From NCBI GenBank assembly GCA_958403385.1, contig CATXXC010000013.1:1-64000 (forward strand): a stretch of 64,000 nt of DNA, given 5' to 3'. The DNA is from an uncultured Collinsella sp. (GTDB taxonomy: Bacteria > Actinomycetota > Coriobacteriia > Coriobacteriales > Coriobacteriaceae). Both the position numbers and the translations under genes were made by a program. Numbering within the stretch: position 1 is the first letter of the stretch; each line of letters opens with the position of its first letter. Below, one piece after another: positions 1 to 8,080 of the stretch. The notes under the pieces were generated by a model. It saw nothing but the letters and a program-made list of their open reading frames with translations. It was not told where the DNA came from and made no database searches.

Positions 1-54
1 GACGCCGCCCTCTCAAGGCGGAGATCACCAGTTCGAATCTGGTACGGGCTACCA
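1..54 (+). tRNA. tRNA-Glu (CTC), 3' part only
   Basis: The window opens inside a tRNA. The anticodon stem CCGCC/GGCGG (5-9 and 17-21) encloses the loop CTCTCAA, giving anticodon CTC at 12-14, which reads GAG (Glu). A T-arm with the TTCGAAT loop follows, then the 3' acceptor strand ACGGGCT, discriminator A at 51 and an encoded CCA at 52-54. The 5' acceptor and D-arm lie before the window. Confidence 0.85.
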
Positions 55-65
55 CGCATCTGATA

Positions 66-97
66 CCCGGACTTCCTATGGAAGGTCGGGTTTTTTT
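66..97 (+). terminator. Rho-independent terminator after tRNA-Glu
   Basis: The hairpin has outer pairs CCCG/CGGG and inner pairs CTTCC/GGAAG around a TAT loop. A run of seven T residues follows immediately. It sits 12 bp after the tRNA CCA end. Confidence 0.8.
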
Positions 98-205
98 ATT
101 TTCAAACAACCGTCTGCAATTCCCGTTTGAACCAGAGCTTTGCGTTCTGCCTATGGCCCTTACGGGTACAATATCCAAAATATTTTGACTGTTAGAAGGA
201 GTCTC

Positions 206-1513
206 ATGACGGAGTCCTCTCAGCATACGTCTAAGCCCCAGGTCGAGGTTGAGGCCTCGGGCGGAGATGACAATAAGAGCGCACGCCGCGGCGCCATCTT
301 TATCGGCGTCGTGCTGGTAGGTTATATCGTCTATCTGGTGGTAACCGGGCAGATGGGGCAGTTCTGGGCCGCTATGTCGAGCGTCCAGGCGTCATGGCTC
401 GTTGTCGCGTGTCTTTGCATGTTCATGTACCTGTTCTTTGGCATTGTGGCCTATGCGATCGCCGTCTGGCTCGATCCCAATTCGCCCGTCGGCATCCGCG
501 ACCTGATCTCGGTCGAGGCGAGTGGCATCTTCTTTGGTAACCTGACGCCCATGATGATGGGCTCCACCCCGGCTCAAATCTATCGCCTGACCAAGGCCGG
601 CCAAAACGTGGGCGAGGCCGGCGCCACGCAATTCACGCGTTTTATCGTGTACCAGTTTGGCCTCGTTGCCTGGGGCGCTATCCTACTGCTTGCTCGCATG
701 CCGTTTTTTGCCGAGCGCTATGGCGACATGACGTTGCTGTGCGTCTTTAGCTTTGGTGGGCACTGCTGCATCTTGCTGGGCATCTTCGCCGTCGCGCTCA
801 TGCCTAAGACCGTCACGCGCGTCGCCCATTGCATCATCAATTGGCTTGAGCGCATTGGTGTCTCGGCCACTAAGATCGAGGGATGGCGCACGTTTGTCGA
901 TGGCGAGATCTACTCCTTCTCCGAGAAGTTCAAGCTTTCAGCCGGACATTTTTCTTCCATGCTGCTCACGGTGGTCATCACCATGCTGCAACTCGCGTTT
1001 TTTTATCTGGTGCCGTATTTCCTGATGCTTGCCTTTGGCCACCACGAGGTCGACTTTTTCTCGGTCATGGCCGCGAGCGCCTTTGTCCAGCTGCTGAGCT
1101 CTGCGGTCCCCCTGCCCGGTGGAACTGGTGGCGCTGAGGGCGGCTTTGCATTGTTCTTGGGTCATTTCTTTGGGTCGGCTTCGACCGCCGGCTATCTGCT
1201 GTGGCGCCTCATTACGTTTATTGCGCCGACCATTTTGGCTGCGCCCCTGCTGGGACTTAAGAGCGCCCACAACGAGAGCATCCATGCGCGCTGGGATCGT
1301 GTGATGCGCAAGCTCGGACGCACGCCTCAGACGCCCTCTGCGCCCACTATGCCGCACCCCACGAATGCTGTTACCGTTGATCCCAAGAAGCGCGCTCAGA
1401 AGGCTTCTGGGACCGCTAAGCCGGCTCATAAAGCCTACGTGCGCCAGACAGGCGATGGTATTCGCGTATCTCCGTCGGCACTCAATAAGAAGAAGCATCC
1501 CAAGTCGCAGTAG
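206..1513 (+). CDS. Flippase-like integral membrane protein (YbhN / LPG-synthase transmembrane domain family)
   Basis: This 435-residue polytopic membrane protein belongs to the UPF0104/YbhN family, which shares its fold with the flippase half of lysylphosphatidylglycerol synthase. Residues about 30-48 form the first membrane segment and several more follow. The motif PGGTGGAEGGF near residues 304-314 is typical of the family. The C-terminal 70 residues are basic and hydrophilic, with many Lys, Ala and Pro. The ATG at 206 was chosen because AGAAGGAG precedes it with good spacing; an in-frame upstream start at 140 has no ribosome binding site. The family is thought to move lipids or lipid-linked substrates, but the substrate here cannot be told. 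No aminoacyl-transferase domain is attached, so it is not a full MprF. Confidence 0.8.
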   Translation: MTESSQHTSKPQVEVEASGGDDNKSARRGAIFIGVVLVGYIVYLVVTGQMGQFWAAMSSVQASWLVVACLCMFMYLFFGIVAYAIAVWLDPNSPVGIRDLISVEASGIFFGNLTPMMMGSTPAQIYRLTKAGQNVGEAGATQFTRFIVYQFGLVAWGAILLLARMPFFAERYGDMTLLCVFSFGGHCCILLGIFAVALMPKTVTRVAHCIINWLERIGVSATKIEGWRTFVDGEIYSFSEKFKLSAGHFSSMLLTVVITMLQLAFFYLVPYFLMLAFGHHEVDFFSVMAASAFVQLLSSAVPLPGGTGGAEGGFALFLGHFFGSASTAGYLLWRLITFIAPTILAAPLLGLKSAHNESIHARWDRVMRKLGRTPQTPSAPTMPHPTNAVTVDPKKRAQKASGTAKPAHKAYVRQTGDGIRVSPSALNKKKHPKSQ

Positions 1514-1562
1514 GGCAGTCGTGCGTTCTTCATGATGCGGGGCATATTTGTGCTGTATGGGG

Positions 1563-1586
1563 GATAATCCTCTTACGTAGATTATC
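1563..1586. promoter_or_regulatory. Inverted repeat, possible TetR operator
   Basis: GATAATC (1563-1569) and its exact reverse complement GATTATC (1580-1586) are separated by 10 bp, 44 bp ahead of the TetR-family start. The spacing and symmetry fit an autoregulatory operator, but no T-run follows and no known site is matched. Confidence 0.35.
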
Positions 1587-1629
1587 TCTCATCTGTTGAT
1601 GAATGCTTGCATATCGAAGGGACACGCCC

Positions 1630-2241
1630 ATGGCAACCAGCAAACCGCGTCTTGATCGTCGCATCATTCGCAGCCGTAATGCCATCCTTTCGGCTTTCGA
1701 GCGCCTGCTCATGGAAAAGCCGCTGGCAGACATTACGGTGAGTGCCATCGCGCGCGAGGCCAATGTCGACCGCAAGACCTTTTACGTTCACTTTGGTACG
1801 GTTGACGGCCTGCTCGATGCCATTGCCGTCGATGTGGTGGAGATGATTGTCGACTCGGTCGAGAAAACGCTTGCTTCTATGGACGGTGACACCAGCGAGC
1901 GCGCTCTTGGCGCGGCGGCGACCTTCTTTAAAACCGTTAATGAGGCACTGTGCAACAACTTAGTGCTCAATCGTCAGCTGATCGAGAATATTCCGCTCGA
2001 TGATTTCATGGCTCGTCTTCGTGCGCCGCTCGAACATGAGATTGCCGAGCGCGATCTGCTGCCCCAAGGTCTCAAGGACGAGATGTTCGACTACTATCTG
2101 GCGTTTTTGCTGTCGGGTATTATCGGTATCTATCGCACGTGGGCGCTGTCTGACGGCTCGGTTCCTATCGAGCGCGTCTCTGAGGTCGCCAACGATCTGA
2201 CTCTCAATGGTCTGTCGAGTCTGGAATCTCGCTTGGATTAG
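1630..2241 (+). CDS. TetR/AcrR-family transcriptional regulator
   Basis: This 203-residue protein has an N-terminal TetR helix-turn-helix. Residues about 35-56 read as two helices joined at a turn (AIAREANVDRKTFYVHF), which is the family signature. The C-terminal ligand domain resembles the TetR_C group of Gram-positive regulators in length, but no ligand can be assigned. The ATG at 1630 follows GAAGGGA at suitable spacing; an upstream in-frame ATG at 1603 has none. The gene follows the flippase-like gene in the same direction, with an inverted repeat between them. Whether it controls that gene, itself or the cobalamin island to the right is not shown by the sequence. Confidence 0.85.
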   Translation: MATSKPRLDRRIIRSRNAILSAFERLLMEKPLADITVSAIAREANVDRKTFYVHFGTVDGLLDAIAVDVVEMIVDSVEKTLASMDGDTSERALGAAATFFKTVNEALCNNLVLNRQLIENIPLDDFMARLRAPLEHEIAERDLLPQGLKDEMFDYYLAFLLSGIIGIYRTWALSDGSVPIERVSEVANDLTLNGLSSLESRLD

Positions 2242-2243
2242 GC

Positions 2244-2336
2244 CTAGTTGGGCTCGTCGGCGTGGAAATTCCTGTTCCTGAGGTTCTCCGGCGCCTTGGA
2301 GACCTTGCCGGCGTAGGAGCTGTAGCCTGAGGATCC
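2244..2336 (-). pseudogene. Remnant of IS3-family (IS150-type) transposase OrfB
   Basis: Reading leftward just after the stop of the ABC ATPase gene, and in the same frame, 30 codons run to a TAG at 2244-2246. The peptide contains YSSYAGKVSKAPENLRNRNF followed by HADEPN. This resembles the OrfB region of IS150-group transposases just before the DDE core (YSSYxGxVGKxAxNLLxRxF, then xAxxPNQKW). The rest of the transposase is missing on both sides, so this is a small scar at the left edge of the cobalamin island. The assignment comes from remembered family consensus and not from a search. Confidence 0.5.
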
Positions 2337-3575
2337 TTAAAAGAAAGTCCAGTTTATCCTTCCCACTCCAATTTTGGAATCCTCCGATGCGCCTTCGCAC
2401 GCTCGCATGACCTCGATACCATGCGAGCGTGCGAAGGCGACGAGCTCTGCGTTGCGGGCGTTTATGGTGCCGAAGGCGGCGGGGCACACGATAAGGCGAG
2501 CGCAGTGGACGAGGAGCTCTTTGGCGCGGGCTATGGTTTTATCCCCGATCGGCTCGAAGGCGCGCTCGGCCACGCATTCCGTCGCCAGGTCGCGCGCGAG
2601 CTCGCAGTCGATGTCCCCTTCGTGCAGAATGCCCGCGTAGAACGCCTTGCCCTGCCGGATGAGCTGGCGAAACACAGCCGACCCCGTACCCGCGCCGGCG
2701 ATGACGAACGTGTGCGCATCGCCGTGCGGGCGCCCAATTTCCACGCTGCCGAAGCGCTCGTTGAAGGTGCCATGTTGAAGGCCGTAGAGCTCGCCAATCG
2801 TCTCGCGCGTGAATATGTCCTCGGGTGCGCCGGCGCGGAAGACCCGGCCGTCCTTCACGCAAATCACCTTGTCGGCGCTTTTCTGCGCGAGCTCGAGTTC
2901 GTGGATGGACATGATGACAGCAACATTCCGCGATTTCGCAAGGTGGCGAAGTATTCGCAGCAGGTCGATCTGGTAGCGGATATCGAGATACGACGTGGGC
3001 TCGTCGAGCACGAGCACACGCGGATCCTGCGCGATGGCGCGTGCGAGCATGACGCGCTGGCGTTGCCCGTCGCTTATCTGCATGAAGTCGCGCTCGGCGA
3101 GCTCTTCCACATGTGCGGTTTTCATGGCCTCGTCGACTCGACTATGGTCGTCGGGCGAGAGTGTACCCATTCGCCCGGTGTAGGGATGCCTTCCCGCCTC
3201 TACGATATCGCGGCAGGTGAGGAGCTCGGTCCGGGGGCGATCTGTCAGCATAACGGCAAGGTTCCTTGCGAACTCCGCCGTCTTCCATCTGGAAATCTCC
3301 CGCCCGTCGAGCTCGACCGCGCCGGCAAGCGGTGCCAGATGGCGTGTGATGGTTTTCAAGATGGTCGACTTGCCCGAGCCGTTCGGCCCGATGAGCGCCA
3401 CGACGTCGCCCGCGCGAACCTCCAGATCGACGCCTTCGACTACGACCTTCTTGTCGTAGCCCGCCGACAGGTCGCTTATGCGGAAAAGCGGCGCTCCGTC
3501 AGCCTGCGTTTCGACCGGGGTTTCGAGGTTCGACTCCGCTCGGAGCGTTTTGGGCCGCGGCACAAATTTCCCCAT
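2337..3575 (-). CDS. FecE/BtuD-type ABC transporter ATPase with C-terminal extension
   Basis: This is the ATPase of an iron-siderophore/heme/cobalamin-type importer. Walker A GPNGSGKST lies at residues 63-71, the signature is ISDGQRQR (a variant of LSGGQ), Walker B is VLVLDEPTSYLD, and the switch histidine is in SIHELELA. At 412 residues it is about 150 longer than BtuD or FecE. After roughly residue 275 there is an extra domain beginning FVIAGAGTGSAVFRQLIRQG, which may be a small nucleotide-binding-like or regulatory module. The start directly abuts the TAG of the permease gene, so the two are translationally coupled. It belongs to the unit with the binding lipoprotein, the small lipoprotein and the CbiK-like chelatase. 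The substrate is probably a corrinoid, heme or other tetrapyrrole, judged from neighbours only. Confidence 0.85.
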   Translation of the reverse strand: MGKFVPRPKTLRAESNLETPVETQADGAPLFRISDLSAGYDKKVVVEGVDLEVRAGDVVALIGPNGSGKSTILKTITRHLAPLAGAVELDGREISRWKTAEFARNLAVMLTDRPRTELLTCRDIVEAGRHPYTGRMGTLSPDDHSRVDEAMKTAHVEELAERDFMQISDGQRQRVMLARAIAQDPRVLVLDEPTSYLDIRYQIDLLRILRHLAKSRNVAVIMSIHELELAQKSADKVICVKDGRVFRAGAPEDIFTRETIGELYGLQHGTFNERFGSVEIGRPHGDAHTFVIAGAGTGSAVFRQLIRQGKAFYAGILHEGDIDCELARDLATECVAERAFEPIGDKTIARAKELLVHCARLIVCPAAFGTINARNAELVAFARSHGIEVMRACEGASEDSKIGVGRINWTFF

Positions 3576-4616
3576 CTACCTCACCCGCTTCTTCAACATG
3601 AGCGCGATAACCACCGGCGCGCCGAAGATGGCGGTGACGGCGCTGATGGAAAGCTCGACGGGGGAGAACAGCGTGCGCGCGATCAAATCGCAGCCTGCGC
3701 AGAAGATGGCGCCTCCCAAGAAGCACGCAGGAATCACGCGGATGGGCTTCGACGACTTTAGCGCCGACTTAACGAGATGCGGAACCGCGATGCCTACGAA
3801 CGACACCGGACCAGCGAACGCGGTCACGCAGGCGGAGAGCATGCTCGCTAGAAGGACGAGCACCACGCGGAAGCATGAGACGTTCACGCCGACGCTTTTC
3901 GCGTAGGCTTCTCCCAGCTGGAAGGCGGAAAGGGGCTTCGATATCGCGAATACGCATGCGCTCACGGTGATCACCACGACCGCGATGACCGCGACGTCGT
4001 CCCAGCTCGAACCCGAGAAGCTACCCAAGGACCAGTTGTGCAGGTTCACGATGGACTGGTCGTCGGCGAAGGCGATGAGGAAGTTCGTCGCCGCCGAGCA
4101 GATGTATCCCACCATGACGCCCGCCACGATGAGCATGGCCATAGAGCTTATGCGCCGTGCTATGAGGAGCACGAAGCCGATGGTGATAAGCGAGCCCAGA
4201 AATGCTGCGGCCACCATGGCCGGCGAGGACATGGCCTGGTTCGCGCCCAGAAGTACGATCATCGTAAGCGCGACGACGAACTTTGCGCCCGAGGAGACGC
4301 CCAAGATGAACGGGTCGGCGATGGGGTTGTTGAAAAACGTCTGCAGCAGGAACCCGGAGAGCGAAAGTGCCCCGCCGAGAAGCACGGCTGAAAGCACGCG
4401 TGGCAGGCGAATCTCCCAGATGACCTGACTTTCCATGGAATTGGCCGCGCCGCCCGAAAGGATGCCGGGGATGTGGTCTGCGGGCACGAGCACGCTCCCG
4501 ATGCACAGGTTGGCCCCGACGAGCACGATGAGGGCAACGGCGAGCAGCGCCGTCACGGCGCGACACCGCGCGGCGCGCCCCGATTCGTCGTATGCCATGG
4601 AAAGCCGGCTTCTCAT
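3576..4616 (-). CDS. FecCD/BtuC-family ABC transporter permease
   Basis: This 346-residue permease of the FecCD family forms the membrane channel of a type II importer. About ten hydrophobic segments can be followed, starting near residues 21-42. The family motif around MESQVIWEIRLPRVLSAVLL and the glycine-rich FFNNPIADPFILGVSSGAKF segment are both present. It lies between the ATPase gene (downstream, directly abutting) and the binding-protein gene (upstream, 4 bp gap), the usual order binding protein, permease, ATPase. Only one permease gene is present, so the channel is presumably a homodimer. The specificity (B12, heme or ferric chelate) is unresolved. Confidence 0.9.
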   Translation of the reverse strand: MRSRLSMAYDESGRAARCRAVTALLAVALIVLVGANLCIGSVLVPADHIPGILSGGAANSMESQVIWEIRLPRVLSAVLLGGALSLSGFLLQTFFNNPIADPFILGVSSGAKFVVALTMIVLLGANQAMSSPAMVAAAFLGSLITIGFVLLIARRISSMAMLIVAGVMVGYICSAATNFLIAFADDQSIVNLHNWSLGSFSGSSWDDVAVIAVVVITVSACVFAISKPLSAFQLGEAYAKSVGVNVSCFRVVLVLLASMLSACVTAFAGPVSFVGIAVPHLVKSALKSSKPIRVIPACFLGGAIFCAGCDLIARTLFSPVELSISAVTAIFGAPVVIALMLKKRVR

Positions 4617-4620
4617 GGTG

Positions 4621-6192
4621 CTAGCCCAGCTTTCTCAGATAATGGAAGTCGCTCGCGTCATCGCCGGTGAACGCCCCGTGCAGCTCGTCGATAATGTCGG
4701 CGGTAGAAGTCATCTGCTGGTACATGTCGGCGCTTGTGACCCAGACGTTGCCGTTCTTCACGGCTTTGAACTGCGACAATAGTGCGTTTTTGCCTACGAA
4801 GTCGTTCAAGGTGGCAACCGATTCGTCGATGGTGCCGTTGTAGACGATGATGTCGGCATCCTTCGCCGTCGCGTAGAAGCGCTCCATTTCGAGCGTTACT
4901 GACGAACCTGACGTCGACGCCGTCTGCGCGTCATCGAGTGCGTAGCTGCCGCCTGCAAGCTCGATCATCTGCGCCACGTAGTCGCCCGCCCGCCGCGTGA
5001 CGGCGGCCCCGTTCGAGTTAATGTAGAAATACGCCACGTTTTTACCTGACGACGCGAGCCCCGACGTTTGCTCGACGCGGGCCTTCTGCTCGTTGAACAG
5101 GTGCGCGGCCTCGTCTTCCTTGTCGAACAGGACGCCGAAAAGCTTAATCCACTCGACGCGCCCGAGTGCTTCGGGCTCGCTCGACGACTGTTCGGTGAGC
5201 ACGACGAGCCCGAGCTTCTGCAGCTTTTCCTTCACATCGGGCGTGTGGTTGATCATGGTGTTCTCGATGGCGAGCGTGCAGCCCGAGGCCGATATTCGCT
5301 CGTAGTCGGGCGCGCTGTACTTGCCGCCGTAGGCGATCGCCCCACTTTCGAGTGCGCTTTTGAAGCCCGCGACCGAGCAATCGTCGGCCTTCGTGCCTGA
5401 CATGATGATATTGTCGTTCGCATCGAGCGCGTCGACCAGGCACATCGTCGCCGACGACACGAGGTACACCTTGTCGGCGGGGCGCCTTATGACCGCGATG
5501 TCGGAGCTCAACCCATCAGGTACCTTCGCATCCTGCGGCACCACGAGGAAGCGCTCCCCGTTCGAAACGCAGATAAGCCGCAAGCCGCCTTCGAACTCGT
5601 CGACAGTGAAGTGCTTGGCGTATTCAAGCTGAAGCGCCCCCGTCGGCTCCCAGCCGCAGCCCAAATCGGCGTTGTGGAAGTCGGCCGCGGCGCTTGAAGC
5701 CGTTCCCGCGGGAGAGCCGCCGCTTGCATCGTCGCTCGATTTCTCCTTCATGGTGGATGAGTCGAAGTGGAGCGTGTAGTCGATGGTGTGCGGCGTCGAC
5801 ATGGCGACGGTCTCGGCCGACACGGCTATGTCCTCGTCGAGCGTGACGGGTATCTCGAACGTGGAGTTGCCGCCGTCGTTTACGGGCGCGTAGTCCACGC
5901 CGTCGACGGTCATCTTGTCGTAGTTCGAACTCGACCAGGTGATGGTCGCGGTGTAGGAGTCGCCATCCTTCACAATTGTGGTTGGTGAGGCGATGCTTGC
6001 GCGCCCTGACCCGCCGGAAAGCGAGACGCTCACAGTGTATTCCTGAGAGCCCGCCGTGCCACCGGTCGCGTTCGGACTCGCACTGCACCCCGCGAAGGGA
6101 AGCGCGAGCAGGGCGACGAGAACGTAGGCGATCGCGCGCGCTGCGATGCTGCGGCGCTTCCTGTTTTCCCCCTTGGGAAGAATCGACCGCAT
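4621..6192 (-). CDS. Substrate-binding lipoprotein with N-terminal accessory domain, ABC importer
   Basis: This is a 523-residue exported lipoprotein. A basic N-terminus and hydrophobic stretch end in the lipobox LPFAGC with Cys at residue 36. Residues about 45-160 form a beta-rich domain (YTVSVSLSGGSGRASI onward). It resembles the domain that makes up most of the neighbouring small lipoprotein and loosely recalls NEAT-type heme-binding modules. From about residue 185 the protein looks like a TroA/BtuF-type periplasmic binding protein (segments such as GKNVAYFYINSNG and ADIIVYNGTID). It is therefore a fusion of an accessory capture domain with the binding protein that docks on the permease encoded 4 bp downstream. 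The accessory-domain identity is an inference from weak resemblance. Confidence 0.75.
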   Translation of the reverse strand: MRSILPKGENRKRRSIAARAIAYVLVALLALPFAGCSASPNATGGTAGSQEYTVSVSLSGGSGRASIASPTTIVKDGDSYTATITWSSSNYDKMTVDGVDYAPVNDGGNSTFEIPVTLDEDIAVSAETVAMSTPHTIDYTLHFDSSTMKEKSSDDASGGSPAGTASSAAADFHNADLGCGWEPTGALQLEYAKHFTVDEFEGGLRLICVSNGERFLVVPQDAKVPDGLSSDIAVIRRPADKVYLVSSATMCLVDALDANDNIIMSGTKADDCSVAGFKSALESGAIAYGGKYSAPDYERISASGCTLAIENTMINHTPDVKEKLQKLGLVVLTEQSSSEPEALGRVEWIKLFGVLFDKEDEAAHLFNEQKARVEQTSGLASSGKNVAYFYINSNGAAVTRRAGDYVAQMIELAGGSYALDDAQTASTSGSSVTLEMERFYATAKDADIIVYNGTIDESVATLNDFVGKNALLSQFKAVKNGNVWVTSADMYQQMTSTADIIDELHGAFTGDDASDFHYLRKLG

Positions 6193-6196
6193 GGCG

Positions 6197-6730
6197 TTAC
6201 TTCAGTGCGTCGGCGCGCAGATCGACGCCAGTGGATTCGAATACGAGCGTGCGGTCGTACCACCGCTCCCTTCTAATGCTCCACGCGGCGCAGGCGGTGT
6301 CCTCGTCGAGCGCATCAACGGGCACGTCGTAGGTGTACTTGCCTTCCGCGTTTTCCACATAGGGGATGAAGTCGGCCTCGCTTGCGGCGGCAGCCTCGTC
6401 GCCCGTGCCCATGAAGAGCTTGCCGTAGCCCGTGCCGGAAAGTGTCATCACGCAGTGCATGGAGCCGTTTTCCACGATGAGCTGGGCGTCCACAATCCTG
6501 AACATGTTCGAGCTGGAATCTACGGTGATCGGATAGGTGCCGTCGGCCACTTTGTCGGCGGTGATGGGGGCAGTGCTTGCGCCCTCGGGCGCATCGGCCG
6601 CCTGTTCGGTCTTTTCCCGGGAATCGGCATCGCTTGTCTTTGCGCTGTCGATTGAATTTCCGCCGCAGCCGGCGAGCGAGAACGCGAAAAGCGCCGCCGA
6701 CAGGGCGAAGGCGAGGGTTTTCTTCAACAT
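6197..6730 (-). CDS. Small lipoprotein with NEAT-like or related beta domain
   Basis: This 177-residue lipoprotein has a signal sequence ending in FSLAGC with Cys at residue 22, then a flexible acidic linker and a beta-rich domain from about residue 60. The domain contains LSGTGYGKLFMGTG and, near the end, RRERWYDRTLVFES. Proteins of this kind are seen beside heme, iron or cobalamin uptake genes in anaerobes, but no Pfam name is claimed here. The ATG at 6730 is preceded by GAAAGGA. It lies between the chelatase gene and the ABC importer genes and is likely a surface carrier that passes a tetrapyrrole to the importer. A related domain is fused to the binding protein next door. Confidence 0.65.
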   Translation of the reverse strand: MLKKTLAFALSAALFAFSLAGCGGNSIDSAKTSDADSREKTEQAADAPEGASTAPITADKVADGTYPITVDSSSNMFRIVDAQLIVENGSMHCVMTLSGTGYGKLFMGTGDEAAAASEADFIPYVENAEGKYTYDVPVDALDEDTACAAWSIRRERWYDRTLVFESTGVDLRADALK

Positions 6731-6792
6731 GGAGGGGTTCCTTTCAATCGCTTCGACCGCCCGCGCCGTGCGGTGGGCGGGCGGGATGCGAA

Positions 6793-6839
6793 TGCAACGG
6801 GCATGCGCCGTCAGTCGGGGAAGGCGCATGCCCGTTGCA
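6793..6839 (-). other. Perfect 17-bp intercistronic hairpin
   Basis: The arms TGCAACGGGCATGCGCC (6793-6809) and GGCGCATGCCCGTTGCA (6823-6839) are exact reverse complements around a 13-nt loop. It lies between the chelatase stop and the small-lipoprotein start. No T-run follows on the minus strand, so it is more likely an mRNA-stabilising or processing structure than a simple terminator. Confidence 0.6.
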
Positions 6840-6874
6840 CGGGGACGCGACCGGCGCCCCCGTGCGCGGTGAGT

Positions 6875-7801
6875 TTACAGCTTGGCGATGGCGTCGTCCA
6901 CGTGCGAGACGTAGATGTCGTCGACCGCGACGTTCTGTCCCAGACCCTGGAGCAGGCACGTCACTTCGAAGCCGGCGGCCACGAACTTCGCAGCCCAGCT
7001 GTCGGGGTCGGTCTCGTCTGCCATGTCGTTGTTCGCGTGGTCGCCCGCGACCACCATGAACGGCGCGAGCACGGCCTTCTTGTAGCCTGCGGCGCTCGCG
7101 GCGGCGATAACATCCTCGCAGGTCGGTTCAGCCTCGACGGTGCCGACGAAGAACTGCGTTAAGCCCTCGTTCTTAAACACTTCCTGCATCTTGGCATAGT
7201 CGGCGTTGGAATCGGCTTCGGTGCCGTGGCCCATGAGGCACAGCGCCGTCTTGCCGTCGTCGAAGGACGCCATGTTCTCCTTAATGGCTGCGGCCACCTT
7301 CTTGTAGTCGTCGTCGGAGGTGAGCAGCGGGTCGCCGAGCGAGATTTTGTCGAACTTGTCGGCGTACTTGTCGAGCTCGTCTTTCACGTCGGTGTATTCC
7401 AGGCCACCCATGAGATGCGTCGGCTGCACGACGATTTCCTTCACGCCGTCTTCCACGCAGCGGTCGAGCGCCTCGGTCATGTTGTCGATCGTGATGCCGT
7501 CGCGCTTCTTCAGCTTGTCGATGATGATCTGCGCGGTGAAGGCGCGGCGGATGTCGTAGTCCTGCCAGTACTTCTCGCGGATAGCGTCTTCGATGGCGCC
7601 GATGGTGATGTGGCGCGAGTCGTTGTAGCTCGTGCCGAAGCTCGTGACGAGGATGACCGGCTTCACGGCCTTCTCCTTTTCACTCGATTTTTCGGAACTT
7701 GCGGAGGTGTTGGAGCAGCCCGCGAGCGCGACTCCGGCGAGCGCGACGGCTCCGGTTGCTGCGGCGCCCATGAAGCCGCGGCGTGACATCTGGTCGGACA
7801 T
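6875..7801 (-). CDS. cbiK: Exported sirohydrochlorin cobaltochelatase (CbiK-type), Tat lipoprotein
   Basis: This 308-residue protein is of the CbiK class, which inserts Co2+ into sirohydrochlorin at the start of anaerobic B12 synthesis. The body starts with VILVTSFGTSYNDSR and keeps the metal-site histidines in LMGHGTEADSN and VAGDHANNDM. The N-terminus carries a twin-arginine motif SRRGFMGAA and then a lipobox LAGC near residue 28, so the chelatase should be exported and lipid-anchored. The ATG at 7801 has AGGAAAGG upstream. It is the first gene behind the cobalamin riboswitch and is followed by the lipoproteins and ABC importer. Exported CbiK proteins are known in Desulfovibrio, where a role in heme or metal handling was proposed; the true substrate here is open. 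Confidence 0.88.
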   Translation of the reverse strand: MSDQMSRRGFMGAAATGAVALAGVALAGCSNTSASSEKSSEKEKAVKPVILVTSFGTSYNDSRHITIGAIEDAIREKYWQDYDIRRAFTAQIIIDKLKKRDGITIDNMTEALDRCVEDGVKEIVVQPTHLMGGLEYTDVKDELDKYADKFDKISLGDPLLTSDDDYKKVAAAIKENMASFDDGKTALCLMGHGTEADSNADYAKMQEVFKNEGLTQFFVGTVEAEPTCEDVIAAASAAGYKKAVLAPFMVVAGDHANNDMADETDPDSWAAKFVAAGFEVTCLLQGLGQNVAVDDIYVSHVDDAIAKL

Positions 7802-7862
7802 GGTTTTTCCTTTCCTCGGTTTGCCGGTCCCCCGGCGACAGTTGCTTGTCGGCACAAGCGAA

Positions 7863-7884
7863 AGAAAAGCGCACCCCTCGGGGT
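7863..7884 (-). promoter_or_regulatory. Possible expression platform of the cobalamin riboswitch
   Basis: On the minus strand ACCC-CGAG-GGGT (7884-7873) forms a short hairpin followed by GCGCTTTTCTTTCG. This is a weak terminator-like element between the aptamer and the chelatase ribosome binding site. A second perfect hairpin, CACGGC-GAT-GCCGTG, lies at 7903-7917 next to the aptamer. Which of the two switches is not certain. Confidence 0.45.
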
Positions 7885-7924
7885 TCACAAGGAGCTAACG
7901 CCACGGCGATGCCGTGAGGAAAAG

Positions 7925-8080
7925 GCGAAGCAGTCTGGCTTGGGGCGCGAGGCGGTTCGCCCGCGCGTCCTATACAGTAATGTCCCTTGCCCAGGATTCC
8001 CACCTGGTTCCCTCCGCAAGCCAGCGCGGGCTGTGCGGGCGCCGCGCCGGTCATTTCCTTTTATCCGATTGTCATATGCT
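7925..8080 (-). promoter_or_regulatory. Cobalamin riboswitch (AdoCbl class)
   Basis: On the minus strand the conserved core reads GGGAACCAGGTGGGAATCC, then a GGGACATTACTGTA segment matching the conserved CCCGCCACTGTA region, and later CCAAGCCAGACTGC, close to the B12-box consensus. These appear in the right order over about 150 nt and end 120 nt before the chelatase start. Binding of adenosylcobalamin would be expected to repress the chelatase-lipoprotein-ABC unit. The ends are approximate. Confidence 0.8.

Noticed and set aside
2421..3761. A 446-codon plus-strand open frame opposite the ABC ATPase and permease
   Set aside because: The minus-strand frame has Walker A, signature and Walker B motifs; the plus-strand product has none.
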